Assembly (NCBI GenBank): GCA_024400395.1
Contig: JAKSMW010000001.1
Span: 1-64,000, forward strand
Direction: 5' to 3'
From: Bacteroidales bacterium
Lineage (GTDB): Bacteria > Bacteroidota > Bacteroidia > Bacteroidales > F082
Length of the DNA stretch: 64,000 bases
Shown: one piece after another, positions 1-7,782 of the stretch
Layout of the letters: each line of letters starts with the position of its first letter
Position numbering within the stretch: the stretch's first letter is position 1
Notes under the pieces: generated by a model
Database searches by the model: none
Told to the model about the DNA's origin: nothing
Seen by the model: the letters and a program-made list of their open reading frames with translations, nothing else
Translations under genes and position numbers: made by a program

Positions 1-1
1 G

Positions 2-55
2 ATTTATCACCTTAACCTGGCAACAAAATGGTCTAAAGAAATAGTAGCGCTATAA
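2..55 (+). CDS. Possible C-terminal end of an upstream gene (partial)
   Basis: An open frame enters from the left edge and ends at a TAA one base before the first ATG of the next gene. Only 17 codons are visible and they match no family I recognise. The tight junction resembles the short gaps between the following T9SS genes, so this may be the tail of another operon member. Chance is a real alternative because the stretch is so short. Confidence 0.25.
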   Translation: MYHLNLATKWSKEIVAL

Positions 56-56
56 T

Positions 57-1568
57 ATGAAACATATGAAACGATATTGTCTGACTTTGTTGGTCGCCAT
101 TGTAACGTTGGCGACCAACGCCCAGCAATGGGAAATAGACTGCAGCGACATTGATGGTTACTTGAATTGGAAAGCTGGTATTATCAATGAAAATGGAGAG
201 GCTGTAATCATTGGCGAATGTGGCCCCGACGCCAATCATTACTTTCCTATAATAATGCGTGTCACAGTAGATGGCGAATATGACTATCGTGTATTTGACA
301 CAATCGGAAGCAATGTGAGACCGAGCCACATCGTGCAACGGGAAAACGGAACCTATTTCGCATCGGCAGTAGTACAACCTAATGATTATGGAGTTGGAGA
401 TGTTGTGTTTATGATTTTCGATTCAGACCTCAACCTTGTTAGCTTGAAAAGCTATGAGAAGCCTGAGATGGTTATTGGCTTTAGGCAGGGGCGGTTGTTG
501 CTTGATAAAGATGGAACGGTTGTGTTTTCTTGCGGCTATAGATATCAAGACACCTATGGTGAACGCAGCAAACCGTGTTTCTACCGTTTCGATATGAACG
601 CCGATACCTTGTCGTGCCGTTTTGTCACGGCATCACTGCCTCATCCGGAAGCAACCATGTATGAATATGACTGCGACAAATTACTGCGGAATCCTAATGG
701 CGATGGTATTGTTGTGCTTGGCACAGGTCTGAATAACGGTTGCTCGCTTCTGATGTACGACTACGACTTCCATTATGAGAATGGCTTCCAGTTGCGCCCT
801 GCCTTTCGCCAAAGTTTTGCATATGCCTATTCCGACCACTGGATTTCAGACAACAAACTATTGATAATGGGTCAAATGTGGCCGTATGAGGAATATAGCA
901 GGTGGAATATTGGCATGGCGGAGGTCGGTCTTGATGGGACTTTCCACCGCTGGGACAGGGTTTATCACAAACAAGACACCGCTATACAATCATCGCCCCA
1001 CTGCATGGCATACGTAAACGACACCACTATATATGGAGGAGCATGGTTTTACGAAGTATTAGGCGGGGAGAGCCACTCGAGCGTATGCCTGTACAACACG
1101 GACATGGAGTTGCTTGGACGGAAGGAATTCATCGAACCAGAATATGGTGACAAATCAGACTGTTCTTTCGTTCTGCCAATGATGGATGGAAGCTGTCTTG
1201 CTGATATATCAACATATTATCTTAATAGTGGATATAAAAATAGCAAACTTATCAAAATGCGGCGCGAGGATTTCAACCCAATACCATGCAGCGTTAGCGA
1301 GGTGCCAAAAGAGCAGCTTAGGGCGACAGCATTCCCCAATCCGACATCAGGAAGGTTAAACATAGACCTTTCTGAAATTCCTTTAGATGAGAATGATGTT
1401 AGAATCAGAATCTTCAATAGCAATGGACTAATCTGTCTTGACAAAATCATCAATGGGATGGGAAATTTGTTAACAGTTGATGTGTCGAATCTACTCAATG
1501 GTGCTTACACTTTCCAAATTGTAAAAGGAAACAAAAACATCATATCCGATAAGTTTATTAAAGAATAG
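57..1568 (+). CDS. Secreted protein with T9SS type A sorting domain
   Basis: A hydrophobic signal peptide covers residues 1 to about 22, ending NAQ before the mature QWEID start. A second in-frame ATG at 66 (MKRYC) is an equally good start. The middle 380 residues consist of repeated short strands with D-x-D/G turns, which suggests a beta-propeller or other all-beta fold, but I do not recognise a named family. Residues from about 425 hold the hallmark FPNPTSG motif and end in KFIKE, the layout of a type IX secretion C-terminal sorting domain. The protein is therefore inferred to cross the outer membrane by T9SS. It is paralogous to the genes at 1813 and 13536; all start their mature part with QWEI or EWEI. 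Function beyond surface or extracellular location is unknown. Confidence 0.85.
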   Translation: MKHMKRYCLTLLVAIVTLATNAQQWEIDCSDIDGYLNWKAGIINENGEAVIIGECGPDANHYFPIIMRVTVDGEYDYRVFDTIGSNVRPSHIVQRENGTYFASAVVQPNDYGVGDVVFMIFDSDLNLVSLKSYEKPEMVIGFRQGRLLLDKDGTVVFSCGYRYQDTYGERSKPCFYRFDMNADTLSCRFVTASLPHPEATMYEYDCDKLLRNPNGDGIVVLGTGLNNGCSLLMYDYDFHYENGFQLRPAFRQSFAYAYSDHWISDNKLLIMGQMWPYEEYSRWNIGMAEVGLDGTFHRWDRVYHKQDTAIQSSPHCMAYVNDTTIYGGAWFYEVLGGESHSSVCLYNTDMELLGRKEFIEPEYGDKSDCSFVLPMMDGSCLADISTYYLNSGYKNSKLIKMRREDFNPIPCSVSEVPKEQLRATAFPNPTSGRLNIDLSEIPLDENDVRIRIFNSNGLICLDKIINGMGNLLTVDVSNLLNGAYTFQIVKGNKNIISDKFIKE

Positions 1569-1597
1569 AATTATAAATACCATTTAAGATTAAAGCT

Positions 1598-1807
1598 ATG
1601 AAAAACTTATTTAAAGCATTATTAACCGTTATTGTTGTGGGGTTATTCGGGACAGAACTATTTGCACAAAACGGCATTACGTATAACGGAACATCGGTAG
1701 CCGTTGGATTTAATTATAATTCAGCAGGTAATATCTCCACCTATGTGGTTTCATATGGTATTGCATGTTATATTTGTGAAGCATATTTTGGGCCAGCAGA
1801 GCTATAA
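1598..1807 (+). CDS. Small secreted hypothetical protein
   Basis: A 69-residue protein begins with a clear signal peptide (MKNLFKALLTVIVVGLFG, cleavage near LFAQ). The mature part is only about 45 residues and contains two cysteines in CYIC that could be disulfide bonded or metal-bound. It lies 29 bp after one T9SS gene and 5 bp before the next, so it is probably co-transcribed with them. I recognise no family. It could be a shortened relative of the repeat protein at 15008, because its start (QNGITYNGTSVA) loosely resembles the mature start of that protein (QVNYSGCTT); that is a weak inference. Confidence 0.55.
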   Translation: MKNLFKALLTVIVVGLFGTELFAQNGITYNGTSVAVGFNYNSAGNISTYVVSYGIACYICEAYFGPAEL

Positions 1808-1812
1808 TTAAC

Positions 1813-3300
1813 ATGTATATTAAAAAACTTATATATATTACCTTTTTGCTGGCAATCCCCATGCTGGGGATTGCCCAGCAGTGGGAAATAGATTTCAGCG
1901 ACCATGAGTTTGCCAATGCAGTTGGTCACGGTGTTCTTGCCACAGATGGTAGTGTGATAGCGGTAGGTTACATCGGTTCTGACAATACACCATTCAACCC
2001 AATGCTCTTACGTGTGTATCCTAATGGAAGCTATAAAGAACATGATTGTTATGATATTCCCAGTTTTAACCTGGTTTCTCCCTTAAAACTCAACAATGGC
2101 AATTATATGGCTTTGGGAGCGACCCTGAAATATGATGGCCATGATTATTATGGATATGAATTGGGGGCAATAGTATTCAACGATAGTTTGGAAATAGTCT
2201 CAACAAGAACTTATGATACGGACAGTTTAGTTGCCAAACTTATTAACGCAAAAGCTATTGTTGATACAGATGGCACTGTGGTGGTTTGTGGTGAATATGA
2301 GCCAGGTTCAACACACGCACGTCCATTCTTCTATCGTTTAAATGAAGATGGCGATATCCTTGACTGCCTGTTTGAGGAGCCCTCTAATGGGCATTGGACT
2401 TTCAATTGCTATCAAATACTTAAAGACCCTCGATCTGACGGGTACATCGTCATAGGCACCAATCATGATGGGCAGTGCGCAATGGCATTTTATGACCGAC
2501 AATTCGCCAAAAAAGGATCAGTCCTTCCGTCCCACAATGGATATATGGCGCTATATACAGAGTTTAATTCTGAAAAGTGGTTGTCACAAGACAATATGCT
2601 TACTTTTGGATTTGCAATAGATGGTCGCGGTCACGGATGGGATCTCCTGCTTGCCGACATCAACCTCGACGGAACAGTAAACAGATATGTCAACGCCCTT
2701 AACACACCAGATACAAGCTATAATATTGCAGGCGGTCGTTGTATGGCTGTAGTTAATGACACAACAATGTACGGTTTGTTTTATCTCTACCCAGCATTCA
2801 AAGGATTTGGAATAAACCCTGGGGTGTGTCTGTTTAACAAAAATATGGAAATACTTGGTGTACACCGTTTCCTTGATGCCAAGTATAACGATATCGCTCC
2901 GGGTTCTGTAATAGCCACTCCCGATGGCGGATGCGTATTGCTGTGTTATAAAACTCCTCAATATATGGACACGGATTCTTTCATCATCAAGATGTCTCGC
3001 GAGGATTTCAACCCAATACCATGCAGCGTTAGCGAGGTGCCAAAAGAGCAGCTTAGGGCGACAGCATATCCAAATCCAACTCGGGGTGAATTAAATATCG
3101 ACATCTCCAATTTGTCTCAGAATACTGAAAACCGTGTCAGCATAACAGATATGCAGGGCATAACAAGAATGAGCCGAATAATTCAAGGTTCGGGAAATCT
3201 GCTGACAATTGATGTTACGGTGCTTGAAACCGGAGTCTATTTCTATTCGGTTTATAACAGAGAAAAAGAGATTATTAAGGAAAAATTTATAAAAAACTAA
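1813..3300 (+). CDS. Secreted protein with T9SS type A sorting domain (paralog)
   Basis: This 495-residue protein has a signal peptide (residues 1-21, ending GIAQ) and a mature start QQWEIDFSD, almost the same as the gene at 57. The body is all-beta in character, with many D/N-G turns. Near residue 415 a YPNPTRG motif opens the C-terminal sorting domain, which ends KFIKN. About 68 bp around the start of this domain (2999-3066) are identical to 1264-1331 in the first gene, while the flanks have diverged. This suggests recent duplication or gene conversion of the sorting-domain junction. It sits in the same apparent operon as its paralog. The role is unknown. Confidence 0.85.
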   Translation: MYIKKLIYITFLLAIPMLGIAQQWEIDFSDHEFANAVGHGVLATDGSVIAVGYIGSDNTPFNPMLLRVYPNGSYKEHDCYDIPSFNLVSPLKLNNGNYMALGATLKYDGHDYYGYELGAIVFNDSLEIVSTRTYDTDSLVAKLINAKAIVDTDGTVVVCGEYEPGSTHARPFFYRLNEDGDILDCLFEEPSNGHWTFNCYQILKDPRSDGYIVIGTNHDGQCAMAFYDRQFAKKGSVLPSHNGYMALYTEFNSEKWLSQDNMLTFGFAIDGRGHGWDLLLADINLDGTVNRYVNALNTPDTSYNIAGGRCMAVVNDTTMYGLFYLYPAFKGFGINPGVCLFNKNMEILGVHRFLDAKYNDIAPGSVIATPDGGCVLLCYKTPQYMDTDSFIIKMSREDFNPIPCSVSEVPKEQLRATAYPNPTRGELNIDISNLSQNTENRVSITDMQGITRMSRIIQGSGNLLTIDVTVLETGVYFYSVYNREKEIIKEKFIKN

Positions 3301-3303
3301 ATC

Positions 3304-3381
3304 ATGAAAAAAACAATAAAGTCGACACTTTTAGTGCTACTAACTATTATAATGCTACCAAAAATTCAGACCAGAGCCTAA
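3304..3381 (+). pseudogene. Signal-peptide stub of an interrupted T9SS-operon gene
   Basis: Three bases after the previous stop, an ATG opens a 25-codon frame (MKKTIKSTLLVLLTIIMLP, then KIQTRA and stop). The first 18 or so residues are a normal signal peptide and the frame then ends abruptly where insertion-sequence DNA begins. The position right behind two secreted paralogs, the 3-bp spacing and the intact export signal suggest a further secreted gene whose body was displaced by the insertion. No matching body was found downstream of the IS debris within the window. Confidence 0.6.
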
Positions 3382-3412
3382 AGTGATTTTCTTTGCACAA
3401 AATTCAGGAAAG

Positions 3413-3562
3413 ATGAACGAAACGAAGAAAGTCAGCCGCCGCAAGTACACGGCGGAGTTCAAGGCGAAGGTCGCCTTGGAAGCGATGCAGGAGAACCAGA
3501 CGCTGCCGGAACTGTGCAGCAAGTACCAGCTCAGCCCGAACCAGGTCAACCAGTGGAAGAAG
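3413..3562 (+). pseudogene. IS3-type OrfA fragment (outer element)
   Basis: MNETKKVSRRKYTAEFKAK begins a typical OrfA helix-turn-helix of the IS3/IS911 type, continuing through a second helix motif ending NQVNQWKK at about residue 50. At that point an unrelated IS sequence starts. Just after the inner element (from 4754) a short frame continues as GCT GCA AAT CCG and soon stops. The outer element therefore looks split by the inner one and also truncated, because no OrfB for it is visible. It is not expected to be active. Confidence 0.7.
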
Positions 3563-3600
3563 TGTCTTACCCTGAAAAAAGTTGACTCACAAAAGAGTCA

Positions 3601-3969
3601 AAAAAGTACAAGTTACACACAAGGAAGCAGGAGCTGTACTTCGCCGAGGTGATAAGGCTCCACTATGAGAAAGGATACGGAGAGGACAGGATCTCCAGAA
3701 TTATTCCGGTCGGACATACCACAGTGAACCGATGGATTCGTATCTTTGCAGCCGGAAAAGAGACAGAAAGGAGAATCATGCCTGGGACAGAGATCAAAGA
3801 GAAGAAGACGTCACCGGAGTCCGATACCGTGACCAAAGCCGAGTACGAGAGGCTGAAGGCGAAGCTGGAGATGGCGGAGATAAAGGCGGAGGCGTACGAG
3901 GAGCTGATCCGCGTCGCGGAGGAGAAGTTCAAGATCCAGATAAGAAAAAAAGCTGGCGCCAGGCGGTGA
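3601..3969 (+). pseudogene. IS3-family OrfA (start codon lost)
   Basis: The frame reads KYKL...RKQELYFAEV and then a helix-turn-helix (HYEKGYGEDRISRII, GHTTVNRWI), followed by a leucine-zipper-like coiled segment (EYERLKAKLEMAEIKAEAY). This is the normal order in IS3-family OrfA. No ATG precedes the conserved N-terminus in frame, and a TGA lies at 3583, so initiation would need the GTG at 3649 or another non-ATG codon. At 3945-3951 a run of seven A followed by G matches a programmed -1 slippage site leading into OrfB. Confidence 0.65.
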
Positions 3970-4626
3970 CGAACCTGCACGCGCGGGACCGTTCACGCTA
4001 CCGCGTGAGCGTCCTGTGCGGGCTGCTTGGCGTGAGCAAGCAGGCATACTACAAGCATTCGGAGGACGCCGTCCTGCTCAAGGCGGCGCAGGAGTCGTTC
4101 GCGCTGGAATACGTCCGCGGTGTCAGGGAGCGCGACCCGGGCATCGGAGGCGTGAAGCTGTGGGTGATGTACGTGAAGGCGTTCGCCTCGGGGCATCCGA
4201 TGGGGCGCGACCGCTTCCGCGAGATGATCGACAGGCACGGCCTGAAGATACGCCGCAGGATCGGTAAGCATGACCGAGGGCGGAGACCCCAAGGACAACG
4301 CGCAGGCCGAGCGCGTGAACAGCACCGTGAAGAACGGACTCCTCAAAGGGATGGTGTTCCGTGACATCCGCGATGTCAGGCGTGCCGTCAGCCGTGCGGT
4401 GGACTTCTACAACAACGAGCGTCCGCACATGAGCCTCGACATGATGACGCCGGCCGAGGCGTCGTCGCGCACGGGCGAGATCGCCAAGCGCTGGATGAGC
4501 CACCGACAGGCGGCGATAAAAAATCAGCGGCGTGTGCCAGACGTGACCGAAAAAGGTTTACCTTTGCAGCCTGTCGGGGGTCCCCCTCCGGGCTACGCCC
4601 TGCGGTCAACCTCCGACAGGCTTTAA
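3951..4626 (+). pseudogene. IS3-family OrfB transposase with deleted catalytic core
   Basis: The -1 frame after the A7 tract gives SWRQAVTNLHARDRSRYR and a helix-turn-helix region (LCGLLGVSKQAYYKH), the usual OrfB N-terminus, up to RRRIGKH near 4270. The reading then resumes in another frame with DNAQAERVNSTVKNGL and FYNNERPHMSL, the C-terminal part of the integrase fold that includes the last catalytic Glu. The intervening stretch with the two catalytic Asp residues is missing and the frames do not match. The protein cannot be a working DDE transposase. Confidence 0.75.
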
Positions 4627-4736
4627 AAACCGACGGTCAACCTTCAACAGGAATAAAAGACAATGGTCAACAAATATAAGTGATAACGTTTAACCGCGTC
4701 AACTCAAACAAGGAGTAAAGACATAAAGCAGTCAAC
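4605..4736 (+). repeat. Iterated GTCAAC motifs near the right IS end
   Basis: GTCAAC occurs at 4605, 4636, 4666, 4698 and 4731, spaced 30 to 33 bp (about three helical turns). Its complement GTTGAC appears once at the left end (3581). Regular spacing next to the terminal repeat suggests transposase-binding sites, but that function is inferred. Confidence 0.55.
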
Positions 4737-4754
4737 CTAAATCAGAAAATGACA

Positions 4755-4992
4755 AGGCTGCAAATCCGTTTTTGTATAAGAAATAATAATGTTATAAACA
4801 GGGGTGTAATGGACAAAAATTAGGGTGTTTATTTTTCTGGAATTGCATTACGTCCGTTATAAATTTGTCCTCGTCAGCCGAAATAGAGTAAAGCTCTGCT
4901 TAGACCTTGCAAAGGATAGGCTGGCGCAATACGGCGAATGTAAAGGCAAGGGTGAATCCCAACCGGTTCACCCTCTCTGTATGTCAGATGCT
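4755..4992. other. Gene-free remnant between IS fragments
   Basis: This stretch holds the presumed continuation of the split outer OrfA (first 36 bases), then A/T-rich DNA with no frame or motif that I can assign. The part after 4880 is the degenerate region downstream of the antisense transposase remnant. No promoter of the TAnnTTTG type or RNA gene was seen. Confidence 0.4.
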
Positions 4993-5313
4993 TCATGCCT
5001 TGAAAGACCCGTCGATTAGCTTTTTCTTCCGCTTTTCCGAAAGCTCGTTGTGATTCCTCAGCTTGTTCTTCAGGTCGGAGAACAACCCATCGAAAGAATT
5101 GGTTGTGTTCGGGATGTCCAGTTCTTTCCATTTTTCATGCCATTCTTACAGCTCTTTTGCGAAGCCTGACTGTCTCCGTCTTGACATACTTGGTCAGCAG
5201 GATTACCACGTCAACTGTGTTCTTAAAGACCATCACGCCGAATTTCCGCCCGAAGTATGTGATGTCCATAATAACGGACGCATGCACGGCATTTGTATAG
5301 CTGACGGTCTTGA
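4993..5313 (-). pseudogene. IS256-like (zinc-binding variant) transposase remnant
   Basis: Read on the minus strand, one frame gives VIMDITYFGRKFGVMVFKN and TKYVKTETV, which resembles the conserved VxMDTTYxGRxFG block of IS256-like transposases common in Bacteroidota. A second frame gives EWHEKWKELDIPNTTNSFDG and LFSDLKNKLRNHNELS, the C-terminal block of the same family, ending at a stop at 4993. About 120 residues expected between the two blocks are absent and the frames differ. The fragment is decayed and cannot encode an active enzyme. The upstream zinc-binding N-terminus is not recognisable. Confidence 0.6.
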
Positions 5314-5520
5314 TTATGCCTGTTCCTGATGGTTATTTGGCTGCAACAAATTTTGCACTTTTTTGTTCATAACCTTTGAACGCTCAAATCGCCGGTATAT
5401 TCTATGATTTCCGAAGATTTCATCATAATATTTGTCTATTACCCCGAATATATATCCGCAACCGAAAAATCAGGCAAATACACGATTGCGACAGGAGACT
5501 TTAAGGGAGATCTCCGCCGA

Positions 5521-6108
5521 CTAAGATGTCTTCTTCGGCTTTTTGTGAAGGAAACATTCCACCCAGACGACCCACATCAGGAAAATGACAACGTAGAACA
5601 TCGTCTTGAAGATGTATTCGTGCGCAAGCTCGAAATCATGAGGAAATCTTATCAGAAACAACGATATTCCCACAACGCGCACCACATTGATGAACTCGAC
5701 AATCACCAAGCCGAGCGGGATGTACCACACCTTGTGCCTCCACGGACCCGGAAATATCAACATCAGGAAAAGCCAATGAAGCCACTGCTTCAGACTGGTG
5801 CATTCCGGCGCGACGGTCACGTGCGAATACCAGTTTTCATGATTCATGAAGATGATCGTCTGGTCTTTCGTCAGAATATCGACATTGAAAACGTGCTCGA
5901 GAGTCCACGTGCTCTGGTCGAAAAGCAACGCCGACGCCCAGACGAAAAGCCGGTCAACAGCGTCTTTCACCGGCCGGAAATCCAAATACTCCTTCCAGAA
6001 GACATAAAGCACATGGAAGCTGAAAATCAGGACGATGAACAGCCCGACGTCGAAATACGCCTGATAGCGTTTGTCGCCATATAATTCTTTTAACCTTGAA
6101 AGCGTCAT
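5521..6108 (-). CDS. Exosortase/archaeosortase-family membrane protein
   Basis: A 195-residue polytopic membrane protein with hydrophobic segments near residues 20-37, 108-120, 128-150 and 168-184. It carries the family signature: Cys in APECTS (C103), Arg in NVVRV (R144) and His in ELAHEY (H163), each at or next to a membrane segment, as in the proposed catalytic triad of exosortases and archaeosortases. These enzymes are transpeptidase-like proteins that cleave C-terminal sorting signals at the membrane. It begins 5 bp after the outer-membrane barrel gene and shares its promoter. No typical PEP-CTERM-like substrate is visible in the window. The family call is good; the substrate is unknown. 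Confidence 0.75.
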   Translation of the reverse strand: MTLSRLKELYGDKRYQAYFDVGLFIVLIFSFHVLYVFWKEYLDFRPVKDAVDRLFVWASALLFDQSTWTLEHVFNVDILTKDQTIIFMNHENWYSHVTVAPECTSLKQWLHWLFLMLIFPGPWRHKVWYIPLGLVIVEFINVVRVVGISLFLIRFPHDFELAHEYIFKTMFYVVIFLMWVVWVECFLHKKPKKTS

Positions 6109-6113
6109 CTCAT

Positions 6114-6842
6114 TCAGAAAAAGAATCCCACCGACACCTGGAAGGTCCTGTTCTTTGACTTCGCGTCAGTGAAGCTATGAGACAGAATTGTATGTGACGG
6201 GTCAACATACACATAATGGGGCGTGTCGGCCTTCAGAACGTCTGTCAGACCGAAATTATACCTCGTCTGCACGAAGAGTTTTCTCCACGGATAAAATGTC
6301 AGACCGGCCAGCGCGTCAAAGCTGAAAGTGTTGTATCCGTCATCAAGATACGAGAAGACCTCATGTTTCTCCAAATTTCCAACAGTCTTGTCGGACTTCT
6401 TCACGACAGAGAGATTTATGTTCGGCTGCACGCCCAAATCGACCGACATCCATTTCACCGGCCATGCCTTCAGCATCACCCCGACGCTCAACGCATGTAC
6501 GCTCGTCTTCGCCTTGCAGTCCCACTCGCCCGCCGTGTCGGTGTATTTGTATTTTTGGACGAAACCTGTCTGGTTGTAAAACAATTCGGCCTGCAATCCG
6601 AGTGACTTGTTGAATTTCATTTCGAAGACGCCGCCGAGCCGAAGGCAGCAGTGCATTTTCTTCTCCACGTCATTTATGTCGTGACTCCATAAAGTGCCCT
6701 CGAACGCGAAGGCATCATCAAGATTCATGTTGGAGAAATTCATTCCGGCGAACAACCCGTACCTTAACTCCATCTTGTCCTGCGCCTTGACACCGGTGCA
6801 AAAAACCGCCATCAATCCTAAAAACAATGTTATTCTCTTCAT
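6114..6842 (-). CDS. Outer-membrane beta-barrel protein
   Basis: The 242-residue protein starts with a signal peptide (MKRITLFLGLMAVFCTGVKAQ). The rest alternates polar and aromatic/hydrophobic residues in strand-length runs and ends in VSVGFFF, a terminal aromatic that fits barrel-assembly recognition. This fits the small outer-membrane barrel families common in Bacteroidota (PorT/OmpA-like barrel type). A Cys pair (CC) lies near residue 65. It is first in a two-gene unit with the exosortase-like gene, which suggests a functional link such as anchoring or processing, but this is inferred only from adjacency. Confidence 0.75.
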   Translation of the reverse strand: MKRITLFLGLMAVFCTGVKAQDKMELRYGLFAGMNFSNMNLDDAFAFEGTLWSHDINDVEKKMHCCLRLGGVFEMKFNKSLGLQAELFYNQTGFVQKYKYTDTAGEWDCKAKTSVHALSVGVMLKAWPVKWMSVDLGVQPNINLSVVKKSDKTVGNLEKHEVFSYLDDGYNTFSFDALAGLTFYPWRKLFVQTRYNFGLTDVLKADTPHYVYVDPSHTILSHSFTDAKSKNRTFQVSVGFFF

Positions 6843-6883
6843 TTTTAATTACTTTTTTACAGATTTGAAAATTAATTTGGCTG

Positions 6884-6891
6884 CAAAGGTA
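6884..6891 (-). promoter_or_regulatory. -7 promoter element for the barrel/exosortase unit
   Basis: On the minus strand the sequence reads TACCTTTG, a match to the Bacteroidota TAnnTTTG element, about 42 bp upstream of the barrel gene's ATG. Confidence 0.6.
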
Positions 6892-6911
6892 AGCAAAAAA
6901 AATAAAAGTGT

Positions 6912-6919
6912 TATCTTTG
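6912..6919 (+). promoter_or_regulatory. -7 promoter element for the nitrilase gene
   Basis: TATCTTTG matches TAnnTTTG and ends 23 bp before the nitrilase ATG. It lies back to back with the minus-strand element at 6884, giving a compact divergent promoter region of about 100 bp. Confidence 0.65.
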
Positions 6920-6942
6920 TGAACTTTTTTAATGAAATTTTT

Positions 6943-7734
6943 ATGAATTTGAGAATAACATGCGTCCAGAGTGATGTCATCACGAGAGACCCTGAAGGCA
7001 ACTTCAGGCATTTTGATGACATGCTGAAAGACGTGAAAGACACTGATATCATTATACTTCCGGAGACTTTCACCACAGGTTTCCCGGCCGACCCTGACAT
7101 CTTCGCCGAAGACCTTGAGGGCGGTTCGCCGACGTTGGAATGGATGCGCACCAAGGCTGTGGAGAAAGACGCCATGCTGTGCGGGTCGTTTCTGACAAAG
7201 CGCGGCGGGAAATTTTACAACTCCTTCGTCTGGATACGACCCGACGGGGAGTTTCACGTCTATGACAAACGTCACGCCTTCACTATGGGCGGCGAGCTCG
7301 GCATCGACGGCGGCTCCAGACTCATCACCATCGAATACAAAGGCTGGCGTATCAGACCGTTTGTGTGCTACGACCTCCGTTTCCCTGTCTGGAACCGCAA
7401 CACGTTCCACGACGGGAAGTTTGAATACGACCTCGCCGTCTTCACCGCCGAATGGCCGGAGAAGAAAGCGAGCCTGTGGACGACGCTCCTCACGGCGCGA
7501 GCCATCGAGAACCAGGCGTATGTCGTGGGCGTGAACCGTGTCGGCATCGACGACAGCGACATCACGTACCGCGGCGACTGCATGATAACCAACGCGAAAG
7601 GACGCGTGGTGGCGAAAGCCGACGAAGGCGAATGTGTGTTCACTACGGAATTGAACAAAGAAGAATTAGACGCTTTCAGAGATTATTTCGTGGTGGCGAA
7701 AGACTGGGACGGGTTTCAAGTTATTAGTCGTTAG
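6943..7734 (+). CDS. Nitrilase-superfamily amidohydrolase (omega-amidase-like)
   Basis: A 263-residue protein with the nitrilase catalytic residues in order: Glu41 in LPETFTTGF, Lys109 in VYDKRHAF and Cys142 in FVCYDLRFPVW. The length and the RFPVW context fit the YafV/Nit2 branch, omega-amidases that hydrolyse alpha-keto acid amides such as ketoglutaramate in metabolite repair. Location should be cytoplasmic, with no signal peptide. The ATG at 6943 was chosen because it follows the TATCTTTG promoter and matches the family N-terminus (NLRITCVQ); an upstream in-frame extension would run through the promoter. The last codons are formed by a 7-bp repeat tract that continues beyond the stop. The exact substrate is not proven. 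Confidence 0.85.
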   Translation: MNLRITCVQSDVITRDPEGNFRHFDDMLKDVKDTDIIILPETFTTGFPADPDIFAEDLEGGSPTLEWMRTKAVEKDAMLCGSFLTKRGGKFYNSFVWIRPDGEFHVYDKRHAFTMGGELGIDGGSRLITIEYKGWRIRPFVCYDLRFPVWNRNTFHDGKFEYDLAVFTAEWPEKKASLWTTLLTARAIENQAYVVGVNRVGIDDSDITYRGDCMITNAKGRVVAKADEGECVFTTELNKEELDAFRDYFVVAKDWDGFQVISR

Positions 7735-7757
7735 TCGTTAGTTGTTAGTTGTTAGTT
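7721..7757 (+). repeat. Short 7-bp tandem repeat (TTAGTYG)
   Basis: TTAGTCG and TTAGTTG units repeat about five times. The first units encode the last residues and stop of the nitrilase; the rest fill the gap before trkA. Confidence 0.7.
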
Positions 7758-7782
7758 TTTTATGTTTAGTAATTAGGGAAAT

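Larger units (their letters stand above)
3563..4754 (+). mobile_element. Defective IS3-family insertion sequence (inner element)
   Basis: The left end, reading TGTCTTACCCTG then GTTGAC, and the right end, GTCAAC then TCAGAAAATGACA, form an imperfect inverted repeat of about 24 bp (3563-3586 against 4731-4754). A 3-bp AAG is found on both sides if the right boundary is set one base inward (3560-3562 and 4754-4756). Inside are an OrfA with a slippery A7 tract and an OrfB missing its central catalytic part. It is inserted within another IS3-type OrfA. At about 1.2 kb it is shorter than usual for the family, which fits the internal deletion. Confidence 0.75.

Noticed and set aside
3304..5400. Integrative element with attachment sites
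   Set aside because: No integrase, relaxase or paired attachment repeats; only IS remnants were found.
5404..6084. Plus-strand 226-residue frame
   Set aside because: Antisense to the exosortase-like gene, with no recognisable motif or promoter.
7721..7757. Operator between nitrilase and trkA
   Set aside because: Simple 7-bp repetition that also covers the stop codon; no palindrome or promoter element.
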